Shown: positions 39,674 to 49,818 of the stretch, piece after piece
Numbering within the stretch: position 1 is the first letter of the stretch
How the letters are laid out: each line of letters starts with the position of its first letter
NCBI RefSeq assembly: GCF_041734735.1
Contig: NC_134884.1
Coordinates: forward strand, 24,841,749-24,905,748
DNA from: Babylonia areolata
Taxonomy: Eukaryota > Mollusca > Gastropoda > Neogastropoda > Buccinidae
Reading direction: 5' to 3'
DNA length: 64,000 nucleotides
The notes under the pieces: generated by a model
What the model was told of the DNA's origin: nothing
Database searches by the model: none
What the model saw: only the letters and a program-made list of their open reading frames with translations
Translations under genes and position numbers: made by a program

Positions 39674-42600
39674 CAGAGAGAGAGAGAGAGATATACAGAT
39701 ATAGATAGATATAGATAAAACAGGGAAAACAGTATCTGCTTCATGAGAGAGAGAGAGAAAGAAGAAAAAAAGAATATACCATTATTCAGCTGATAAGAGT
39801 GCCAGTGATAATGTTCTTGCTTGGTCCTGACCTTCATTGCATTTTCACTCAATACAAAAATGCGAGTGGTTTATAGGGACTTGGATATCATTCCTTCATC
39901 AAGGCAACTGAGTAAGGGTTAGAAGCAAATGACATTATTTCACACTTTTTAAAAAATTCCTTCATTTCATTATCAAAAAAAAAAAAAAAAAAAAGGACTA
40001 TAGAAAAACTCTGTTTTTCTCCAGTCACCTGCTTTTTAGTATCGCTGCATTTTGAGTCAGTCTTGCCTGCTTCAAGGTCAGTTCCCAAAGACTCAACAGC
40101 ACAGGAATCACATGGACATATTTTTCTTGAGTATTGTTTTTTTGCTGTGGAGGAAAGCCAACAAATCGTATCTAACAGCCTTCTGTCATCATAAAATAAC
40201 TCTAGCTGTGTGTGTCTGTGTGTGTATGTGTGCATGCATGCTTGTGTGTGTGTGTGTGAGACAATATGGATCTGTGTGCCTTTACCCCCACCCCCACCCC
40301 CCATACCCTTCCTCTCACAATTGGTGTATGATTATGCATATTAAGAAAAAAAAAAGTGTTTGTGCCATTATGTCCTGTTGTTGTTCTCATTTCATCATCT
40401 TCTTTGTTTTGTTTTTTTCATCTGTGGCCCTGTTTTGTTCTGGGTTGTTTTTTTTCAACATATATATGTATTTGTATTTCTTTTTATCACAACAGATTTC
40501 TGTGTGTGAAATTCAGGCTGCTCTCCCCAAGGAGAGCACGTCGCTACACTACACCCATTGTTTTTGTTGTTTTTTTCTGCATGCTGTTTTATTTGTTTTT
40601 CCTATTGAAGTGGATTTTTCTACAGAATATTGCCAGGAACAACCCTCTGGTTGCCTTGGGTTCTTTTATGTGCACTAAGTGCATGCTGCACACAGGACCT
40701 CAGTTTATCTTCTCATCCGAATGACTTATATATTCATAATCAATCTGTCAACATTGTTTGCAGCTGTGGGAAAGTGACTCCACTCTGGAAGAAATACATC
40801 GGGGAATACCAATGCACAGGTAAGTTATGCCTCCCACAAGTTCAGGTTGCTACCTGCCAGTTTGGTGGACGTACCAGAGGCTTCCTGCCTCTCATCTGCA
40901 GGTTGCATGGTTGTACTGGTATCTTGGAGTTTCTTAGACATCTAGTCCTGGGGTGACTGGATGTAACATGTCAGGAATGTTGCTGTTTGTGTTTCATGTC
41001 ATATTTTGTAAAATGGTAATTATGACATTGATGCTCGCGTATCACGTGTCTTTAGTGTTACAACTGTAAAAGAAGACACAATCAGCTATCATTGCTATTA
41101 TTATTATTATCATTAGTAGTAGTAGTAGTATATTATTTTTATTTGTTATTCAAAGCATCCATGGCCTAAGATTTGGGACAGCAAAAAATCCACCCAGCAT
41201 TACAATGCAGAGGGCAAGGGATGCCTAAACATGTTTACACTGCTATCAGTGAGAAGGTCAACAGTTTAACCAGTTGCGTGCCTATAAGACATCAGCTGGC
41301 GTCCCGCAAAAAGTGTTGCTTTAGTGCCTATAAAACATCCACTGCGTGATGCCCTGAATATGTTCTGATTTTTCCTTCATTGGAGTTTGGTTCAGTGCAC
41401 ATAAATAGACTGTGAACGGTTAGTTTGATGTGTCAGGATTATAAAAATAGTATTTAAATTAGCATATCTCAGGTAGAAGACCCCTTTCTTCTCGATAATG
41501 ATCTGCTAACTGGACCACATAGAATACGCATGGAAATGGGTTTGCAAATGTTCTTAACTGTCAAAAAGCTTGCCTGCTCAGTTTATGAGAACATGATTGA
41601 CTTTCTGTGTTGACTGTATCTATGTTTGTCATTGGTGGGACAGACATTAATTTACATGTGTACACAAGTCGATTAGTTTTCACAAACGTATAGCCTATTT
41701 TAATTTTTTTCTACAGGAATATGACAGTAGGCAAGCTGTTTCCAGCTGTATTTTGTTTGTATTCTTTATGGAGGCCATTCTGTGGAGATGGAAACAGACT
41801 TCTTGGTTGCACTAAAATTATTATCTTCAATTTAAAGTGCTGAACAGTTATCTACAATCATACGAATTTGGGGGGGAAAGCCCAGATGCATAATCTACAT
41901 TCATTTTCCTTCACAAAAACGTTCACTTTATTTCTATATCTCCCATTATTTTTGTACTGGAATTCTTTCTTTCTTTTTTTTTCTTTTTTTTTAATTTATT
42001 ACCCCTGAATCCTCCAATTTCCCCAGCAAGAGAAAAGCACTTTTTTTTCTTCTTTTTTATACAAAATTCTTTGGCACCGAACTGGTTAATGTGGGAGTCC
42101 TGGGCAGGTTTGAACATCTGGTCATGAGCATCATCAGGTCACAGGTAAAAGAATGCAGACATTATATCTATATATTTTTTGGTGACAGTGACTGCTTGGC
42201 ATTTTCCACTTTCTTCATTCAGTCAATAGTATTTAGGTCAGGTTTCTGTGGGGTTTTTTTAATTTTTTTGTATAAACATTTATTGATGAAAATCACACAT
42301 ACATTGATCAGATTTAATTGGACTGAATAAACTAACCAGCCAATCAATAAATAGATTATGAAACATTCACAAATTTCAAGATATTCAAACATTACATATG
42401 CAAATATTTGCAAAAGTGATAATAGATAAAGACAACATAATATACACAGAATATGCTGTGTGAGAATACTCACAAGTACATATTTTCAATAACATAGATT
42501 TTGCTTTGGGGGGATAATGCCAAGTACGTTTTTGCAGAAGATCAAATATGCACGTTAAAGATCCTGTAATCCTTGTCAGCATTCGGTGGGTTATGGAAAC

Positions 42601-42915
42601 AACAACATACCCAGCATGCACGCCCCTGAAAATGGAGTATGGCTGCCTACATGGTGGGGGGGGAAAAAACGGTCATACACGTAAAAGCCCACTCATGTAC
42701 ATAGGAGTGAACGTGGGAGTTGCAGCCCACGAATGAAGAAGAAGAAGAAGGAGAATATCATTGCTTTTACTCTTTCATAATCATGCCTGGTGGTTTGCAG
42801 GGCCGGGGTACCAGAAGAATGTGCAGGGGTGGTGTCCTTCATGGTGTCAGAGGATTCGTCCTACATGACAGGGGAGACGATTGTGGTGTCGGGAGGTCTC
42901 TCGTCCAGACTGTGA
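31903..42915 (+). CDS. DHRS4: Dehydrogenase/reductase SDR family member 4 (peroxisomal NADPH-dependent carbonyl/retinal reductase)
   Basis: Nine exons: 31903-31994, 32735-32912, 33251-33328, 34817-34840, 35702-35772, 37578-37629, 38417-38551, 40764-40819 and 42801-42915 (TGA). They total 801 bases, 266 residues, with every phase consistent. The Rossmann fold begins TASTEGIG (26-33), with SSRKQ (50-54) typical of NADP(H) use. NAA is at 104-106, catalytic Ser157, and Tyr170/Lys174 in [15 protein letters not shown] and [13 protein letters not shown] are near-identical to vertebrate DHRS4. The last residues are SRL, a type 1 peroxisome signal also found in human DHRS4. These enzymes reduce retinal and other carbonyls. 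The start at 31903 is the first in-frame ATG; the frame is open upstream to the acceptor but without ATG. Exon 4 is a 24-base microexon (TPEAAWDK). Introns carry SINEs and a LINE fragment. Confidence 0.95.
32085..32155. repeat. (CT)n and (CA)n microsatellites
   Basis: (CT)n at 32083-32100 and (CA)n at 32106-32150 in the first coding intron of DHRS4. Confidence 0.9.
32262..32535 (+). mobile_element. LINE-tail-like/SINE-like repeat, family C (copy 3)
   Basis: Opposite orientation to copies 1 and 2: 'agaccatcaggacagcagag', 'agtggagagtgtcttgccca' and 'caaaagactaaac'. It begins at nearly the same internal point as the other copies, so the element has a defined 5' end. Intronic in DHRS4. Confidence 0.75.
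33410..33500. repeat. (CA)n microsatellite
   Basis: Imperfect CA/CACG repeats in the third DHRS4 intron, about 90 bases past the donor of exon 3. Confidence 0.85.
33785..34245 (+). mobile_element. SINE-A, full-length copy
   Basis: About 460 bp. The tRNA-like head has an A-box-like 'tggtagaatggttaagatgc' and a B box GGTTCAAATC at 33841-33850. The body has 'gatgagatgataagccgagg' and 'aagaacccatggca', then an A/AAAC-rich and (AT)n stretch. The tail has 'actcaaggcctgactaagca' and ends in TTGAAACTGAAACT. This copy defines the element from end to end. Intronic in DHRS4. Confidence 0.85.
34320..34660. repeat. Homopolymer-rich stretch
   Basis: Poly-T, poly-C and poly-G runs lie at 34321-34412 and a long C run at 34603-34621. 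Low complexity in the intron before the 24-base DHRS4 microexon. Confidence 0.85.
35335..35600. repeat. CA/GT microsatellites
   Basis: (CA)n at 35344-35368, (GA)n near 35386 and (GT)n at 35526-35552 with flanking imperfect repeats. Intronic in DHRS4. Confidence 0.85.
36325..36425. repeat. Short dispersed repeat also present near 2280
   Basis: 'actggtgcagactccggcag' followed by 'ctgattccctgtcgtg' resembles 2280-2380 ('actggtgcagactccagcag', 'ggctcctgtcccgt'). Two copies in two genes' introns suggest a further mobile family. Confidence 0.5.
36568..36918 (+). mobile_element. SINE-B copy with intact tRNA-like head
   Basis: The A box TAGCCGAGTGG is at 36581-36591 and the B box GGTTCGAATC at 36625-36634, within 'ggcgcaatagccgagtggtt'. 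The body carries 'gatctcccaggtcaacatat', 'cccccttcgtgtgtatatgc' and 'acgttaaagatcctgtaatc', then 'acatggcggggtaaaaacgg'. It is the clearest head of this family in the window. Intronic in DHRS4. Confidence 0.85.
38637..39245 (-). mobile_element. LINE (non-LTR retrotransposon) 3' fragment
   Basis: On the - strand, 39245 down to 38690, pieces of a LINE C-terminal region are readable: [19 protein letters not shown], then [19 protein letters not shown] and [13 protein letters not shown], followed by a zinc-finger-like end with [20 protein letters not shown]. Animal LINE ORF2 proteins of this type end in a similar CNTCGK...SHIRTH motif. The reverse transcriptase and endonuclease are absent, the frame is interrupted, and a stop follows SLLI. 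It is a dead 5'-truncated copy in the DHRS4 intron between exons 7 and 8. Its 3' end shares sequence with family C. Confidence 0.8.
39625..39760. repeat. (AT)n and (GA)n microsatellites
   Basis: (AT)n at 39632-39655, (AG)n at 39656-39690 and GATA-like repeats to about 39717. Intronic in DHRS4. Confidence 0.85.
40455..40735 (-). mobile_element. SINE-A copy in reverse orientation (body only)
   Basis: + strand words 'tttctttttatcacaacaga', 'gagagcacgtcgctacacta' and 'acttatatattc' after 'tcatccgaatg' are the reverse complement of the SINE-A body. It ends about 30 bases upstream of DHRS4 exon 8, unusually close to a splice acceptor. Confidence 0.8.
42520..42752 (+). mobile_element. SINE-B copy (5'-truncated)
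   Basis: Carries 'acgttaaagatcctgtaatc', 'gtgggttatggaaacaacaa', 'aacggtcatacacgtaaaag' and the end 'gcagcccac' plus (GAA)n. It ends 48 bases before the start of the last DHRS4 exon. Confidence 0.85.
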
Positions 42916-43925
42916 TAATATGACAGGAGCCCATGCAGAAAGAACACTAAAGATTATCTATCCTTCATCCGTGGTACGGCTTGTCCAGGAATTGCAGCAG
43001 CACCACCTCAGGAAAGTTGATTATGCAAACCACGTAATTTGTGTGCCAAACAAGACCAGTTCAAAAACAAACAGCACTGGTATATCTTTTCATAATGAAG
43101 TTAAATAAGAAGTGAAAAGCTGTTTGATGCTGTTTATGACCGACATGTTTCATGGTGCTGCCGCTACGTCGCTATGTATCCAATGTGTGCGTCTGTTCAG
43201 TCTCTGAGCACAACCATAACTTTCAGCTTGCTGGTGCTCTGTGTGTTGGCAAACTCTGCACTTGCCCCAGAGAATCATGTTTACACTGAAAGTGAATACC
43301 TGTTTTATTCATGTCAAGTATATTTAAAAAGACTGGATGACCACACAACCTAAGCCTCACAAACTAGGATTCAGTGTCTCTTTCCCCATTCCCCCTTGTT
43401 ATTTCTATTTATTTATCTCATTGCTTTCTTGTTAATTAATCAGAAATTACAGATTTTTGTATAAAAGATGTGGTAAAACTGACAGAGTAACAAGTCTGGG
43501 TTTCCAGAGAGACTGACAGGGAAAGTACAAGTCCCCCCCCATACCCCCACCCCCCCCTCCCACCCCATCCTCATACATCAGAATGTAATTTGAACAATTT
43601 TTGACTCACTTGCGTAAACAGAGTGAGTCTATGTTATAACCCAGTGATCAGTTGTGTGTGTGTGTGTGTGTGTGTGTGCCCATGGTAAATTTTAACAAAT
43701 TCATTTTCTCTGAAAATAATTTGTCTGCCAATAACCAAATTTGGACTAAACATAGTGGGGAAAACATCTTCACAGTCATACCGATAATAGGTTGTAAATC
43801 TTCTGGATTAAGCTGTATTTCCAGATCACAAACGGTTTATTTCGTCGCGGCTCCAGATCCAGAAAACCACAACTGATGTTTGGGTTTGAAGACAGCATGA
43901 CCTCGCTATTCTTGTTTGCAATTAA

Positions 43926-44633
43926 GGCCAGACACGGTTGTGAAATTTTGACCAAGATCATGATTTTTTGTGATTTTGGTTTTTTCGCATAATTTGCTTC
44001 TTCAACATCTAATCTTTATAGTCTGTTTCACCTGGGTACTATATTCACTTAAATAAAGCTTCAAACAGCATCAACATGTGTGATTTCTTGTGAGTACAAG
44101 CACATCTCTTCCTTTTCCTGTTTTCTCAGTTTTGTGTTTTGTCCTCGAAATACCATTTTTCAAAATGCTAATGCTCAAAAACTTCAAAAGATAGCTGGTT
44201 CTAACTTGTTACTTTCTTTCTTTGTGTATTCATCTTTATTATAGTGTGGTGGTTTGTATAGTACTAGTAAAAGAATGAATAAACACTCATTTGAAAAAAA
44301 TTATGTCAAGGAATTTATACACATTTCAACAAAAAATAATAATAAATGTATTTATTCAAATTCCAAAATATCACTGCACTATAATAAAGAACAAATACAA
44401 ATAAATCAAATAAAACAAACAGAAATAACATATCTATAAAGGTACCGAAGTTCTAAGCTTTTAATTTTTTTGTTTGTCGGCCATATTGGATTCATTTCCA
44501 TGGAAACCGTCATGACAAATTGCACAAAATGACCTTTTTAGACATGTTTAGTCCAATATCTTTGCATACCATGTCACAGAAAGCCATAAACTTCAAGTTT
44601 ATTTCATACGTTTTTGTACTACCGTGTCTGGCC
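43926..44633. mobile_element. TTAA-flanked MITE with 13-bp perfect inverted ends
   Basis: 708 bp bounded by GGCCAGACACGGT and its exact inverse ACCGTGTCTGGCC (44621-44633), with TTAA directly outside both ends (43922-43925, 44634-44637). The ends extend to 15 of 16 matches. The interior is AT-rich with no recognisable transposase. Ends and target site suit a second piggyBac-type family, different from the one at 2617. It lies downstream of DHRS4 and includes an AATAAA at about 44052. Confidence 0.85.
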
Positions 44634-45629
44634 TTAAAAGGAAAGAAATACAAATTCTGGACAGAACACATACAATGACACTAAGTAAACCACTGATGTG
44701 TTTACTGCATATGGGTATTGTAACTAGAATGAACATAAAAGAAAAATCAAACTGACGGTTACAGTTTCTGCAAGCCTGGGTCTCTGCAGATCTGGAGAAA
44801 ACAGCTACATGTTGCAGTGTGACAGAGGTGATAGCAATGTTTCCTTTACCGCAAACTTTAATCAATTTCTTAAACAATCAAGATATTCACAAAAATAACA
44901 TTATTTAAATAATGTTATCACCTCAAATGACGTAATCATTTTATCACACTAAAAAAAATAACAAAAAACCCCATAAATTTAGATATTAAATTGATTAATC
45001 TACTTACTTTAGACCCGAATATGCTTGGTTCAAACCTGCTCAGACACCCCTCCCGCCCGCTTTTTTTTTTTTTCCTCGTCTTCCCCAAGCTTTATAACTT
45101 TTACACACATAACACATTTTTAATGATTTTTTTAAAACGTTCCTTTTTCTTCTCATGATTTCTTTACTGGATCAAGTGCGTATCACAAGTGAGTCTTGAA
45201 GGTGTTGATGTGTTGTGTAATCAGTCAAAATTTCTTTCATGTTCGTGGATATGAACTGTTCATTTCAGAACACAGCATCACTCCATGTGTTTGTCTAGCA
45301 ATTTTGCTGCCTGTTTGGAAAAGAACAATGTGACAAAAAACAACAACATGGTTTTCTCTAACACTCTATTTCAAAAGGCACTAGCTCACCATGTACGGTG
45401 TTTTTTTGTTCTGTATTCATTATTATTACTTTAAGTAAACAGAGGATGTTGGTGTCCGGACGCGTCTTGGTACGCCTGAAACAGAGAAAGTCACACTGCT
45501 GTGTCTTCAATTAATAATTATTCTGTCAGAAGTGCATCTTCTGTGTTGTGAAGAAAATGTGAAGAGGGATCCAAACTGATAATGATGATGATGATTCTGT
45601 AGAGAGATGTAAATAAGTACAGTACCCAC

Positions 45630-48600
45630 CTTCCGATAAAATAACTTCACATGGCAAGCTGGGGACACGTACGTTCCACGCTGTCCATAGTAGTTCTGGG
45701 GACGGACTGCTGATAGCTTGATTCGTCTGGACTGTTCACAGCCCTGCAGACCATGCAGCAATACCCTCAGTGAACTCTTGTTATAACGTTGTACTTAACG
45801 GATGCCGATTGTGCTGTTTAACCAATCTGCTCTTTGTACATTCCCCTTGTTCAGTCTTTAAAATTATACACATGCATACACACACACGAACAACACACAT
45901 GCATACACACACATGAACAACACACATGCATACACACACACACACACACACAGACAACACACACACATGCACACACATTCACACTCACTCACTCACAAGA
46001 ATGCACACACACACACACACGCACACACACACACTACATGTCTAATATCGCTTTAATGTAAAAAGATGTTAAAGAAGAGAGAGAAAAAAACTTGGCGGAC
46101 GCATTACAACTAAGCCATCACTCCACATCTTAATCAAGCCTGAAATCGTTTGCTTTCAGATGGTGTGAATCAAGGTGGCAAGTCAAATGACCTTGTTCAT
46201 GGTGAGTCCTATACTCACATCCCACAATGCCAAACTGAAGGCAATAAACATAAGTAGTCTGGTCCAGCAGATCCATTTTTCTTCTCTTTACCCCTTTCAT
46301 CATCATTTACTTTCCAGAAAATGTACACCAGAAAAATAAAGGATCCAGCACTTTCTTACTCTGTATTGAGCCTCTCTCAAATTTTTATGACAATTCCTCT
46401 TGGACCAGTATTCACCCTTGGTACCATATGAGAGTGAATACAGATTTACAGTAAACTCACTTGGGAAGCCAAGTTTTTTTCCCCTTCCTATCCAGCCACA
46501 TGACAAATTTTCAAACAGCCAACAACAAAAACTGTAGCGTTCCTTCATCCGAAACTGTTCCTTTGTCCTGGGATGCTATAGCATTCATTTATCCACAGAG
46601 AGTTAAGCGCTAGCACAACCCTTGGTTACTTAGGTTTCATGGTTTTAGAGCTGTTCCATAGCATGTCTCCCTGGTCAGTCACTTTGTCAGTACAGCAAGC
46701 ACAGTTCCATTGGATGAGCTTTTTTCTTTTCTTTTCTTTTTGTGTGTGTGCTTTTTTTGCTGATTTTATTCGTTTTTATTTTTAGCTATTTTTCATGTTG
46801 CTCACCAGACATGTTCTGGATCCTCTCTGATTGTTTCTGGTTGCTGTTGAAGCCGATGTCATGTCACAGAGTTGCACGCTATGAACGTCATTTCTGGCCC
46901 CTTCAGAGACTGCAAGCATTCTTTGTTCACCTGTACACAATTGAAAAAAAAACATGTATAGTCCTTACAGTTACAACAGTCATGTGACTGGGTTGCTTTC
47001 TGATGCCTGTAAACTGACATCTACTGCAGCCTTACATGTGGAAAAAACTTTTGTCACCTGTGAGCTAGTGTGGTCCATGGCATGGCAAGACAAAAGTTTC
47101 TTTTAAAGCTTGTGTACACTTGATAATAATGTTTCAATTTATGAACCATGATAAGAATTTTTTTTTAAAAGGTGGCAGGTCTTTCAAAGAAATGGTTGCC
47201 GTACTTGACAGATATACAGCAATTAGAAAAGTAGTCAGGCATACTCAGGGCTTGAAATAGCTGTCCAGCTATCCAAGACAACTAAACCTGACTGTGAATG
47301 AAAGGTCAACTAAGCAATCAGCCTCTGAGCAGACAAAACCAATCTTTCCTCCCCACCTTTTTCACTTTAACACCGCCACCCCCATCCCAGCTTTTCTTTT
47401 CCTGTAGTACATATCACTTATTTCACCGAACTGTCTGCCGAGTTGTCCTTGCACTCCCGGTACTTACTTTACGCAACTGTAAACTTGATCTTTACTTAGG
47501 GAGGTCAACTGGAAATCTGTGTTCCCAGGACAACTAAAAATGATCTGGGAATTTCTAGCCTTGCATACTGCATGTTGTTGGTGAGCTTGATTGGTCAGGC
47601 AATAGTGTGGGGTGGATGATGGCTAGACAATACACACAGATGGCAGACACTCCCCAGGTCTGAAATGCATACAAGAAATAAACAAATGAAGTTGGGGCAG
47701 CTCTTGAGAGAGATAACAATGGTTGATGTTTTTGGTTTTTTTGGTTTTTTCCTGTTGTTGTTGTTGTTGTTTGTTTTTTGTTTTGTTTTTTATAAGGTCT
47801 GTTTTCCAAAGAAAAGCAGGTAGCATAAACACAACATGTCGTGACAAATACTGTCACAACAAATAGCACGTCACAACAGATAACAAGTCATAACAAATAG
47901 CATGTTACAATGCAATGTCACAACAAATACTATGTCACAACGCAGTGTTACAACAAATACTATGTCACAACAAATACCATGTCACAACATGTCACAACAA
48001 ATACTATGTCACAACACAATGTCACAACAAATACCATGTCACAACACAATGTCTCAACAAATACTATGACAAAACACAATGTCACAACAAATACCATGGC
48101 ACAACACAATGTCACAACAAATACTATGTCATAACACAATGTTACAAAAAATACCATGTCACAATACAATGTCACAACAAATACCATGTCACAACAAATA
48201 CTATGTCACAACCCAATGTCATGACAATTTACCATGTCACAACGCAATGTCACAACAAATACTATGTCACAACAATGTCACGACAAATACCATGTCACAA
48301 CACAATGTCACAACAAATACCATGTCACAACAAATACTATGTCACAACAAATACTATGTCACAACAATGTCACAAAAAATACGATGTCTCAACACAATGT
48401 CACAACAAATACTATATATGTCACAACACAATGTCACAACAAATACTATGTTTCTCACACCAAATACTATGTCAACCAAAAAAACAACAAAAAAGAAAAC
48501 AAAGAAACACAGTGAATGTTAACATTAGTGCACAGCACAACAGGACAGGCAAAAAAAAAATTTTTTTAATAAAAAAAAAACTTTAGAAAACCAAGTCACC

Positions 48601-49769
48601 AGAATTTTTAGCCAGTCACACATTTCACCTTTGTCCCGTCCGCTCCCTGTCATTCCTGGAATGGTGGACTCTGAATCGGCCTCAGCCCCACAAGACTGCT
48701 GACTGCCCAGAGACCCACTGCTTACGGACAGACCGTCTGAACTGGACATCAGTCTGCAGAGGGTATATGTGCAGTCTATATATACACAGATTTTGCGATC
48801 TATATATACACAGATTTTGCCACAGCGCCCCCTAACACAGTGTGTGTGTGTATATCTATATCTCTCTCTCTCTATATATATATGCACACACAAACACAGA
48901 TTCTGCAACAGCACCCCCTAATACAGTTTATGTGATCTATATACACATATATATAGATCCTACAAAGCACCCCCTGGTACAGTATATGCAATCATTTAGA
49001 TACGTGGAATCTGCACCCTCCCCCCACCCCCACCCTCCTCTGCACCCCCAACCCCTAGTACTCTACATACAATCTTTATACCCCGGTTTACATAGATAAT
49101 GCAACAGCACCCCCTAATACAGTATACATATATATACAATCTATGTATCCATAGATTTTGCCACAGTGCAACCCAAATACAGCATACACAATCTATAGAT
49201 TCTTCCACAGTGTCCCCTAATACAGTATATACAGTCTCTCTCTCTCTCGATTATATATATATATATATATGCATACATAGATTCTGCTGCAGCACCACCT
49301 TTTACTGTAATATAAGCAAACTTAAGACTGCTCACACAGATATCAATTACCTTATGCGCCGCATGCTCTTTCGAATGTCAAGCTGGCCGGGCTCAGTGCA
49401 GGGACGGAGGTCTTTCAGCAGGTCCAGGAGGTCTGAGGACTGCAGAGTTGTCTTTCCCTCCACGCAGTCAAGGAGCAGCTCCATCAGTACGTCCCACAGC
49501 GTCGGCGTGCTGACAGGTGTGTCGGCTTTCACCTGTCCTTTCAGCAACTGAAACAAAGGGGCATGCCGTCACCTGTCCTTTCAGCAACTGAACCAAAGGG
49601 GCATGCCGTCACCTGTCCTTTCAGCAACTGAAACAAAGAGGCATACTGACAAGTGGGTCGGCTTTCAGCAACTGAAGCAAGATGCCACTGCCAGCTTTTT
49701 TTTTTTTCTTTTTTTTTTCAGACACTTGACTCCTCAACAGAGCTTCAGTCTTTGACTGGAAACTATAGA

Positions 49770-49818
<49 letters not shown>

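Noticed and set aside
48000-48480. CRISPR-like array
   Set aside because: Repeats are contiguous without unique spacers, and the window is plainly animal nuclear DNA.
47910-48586. Frames of about 220 codons with a repeating CHNKY-type peptide
   Set aside because: They arise from a 16-20 bp minisatellite; both strands are open, and there is no start context or homology.
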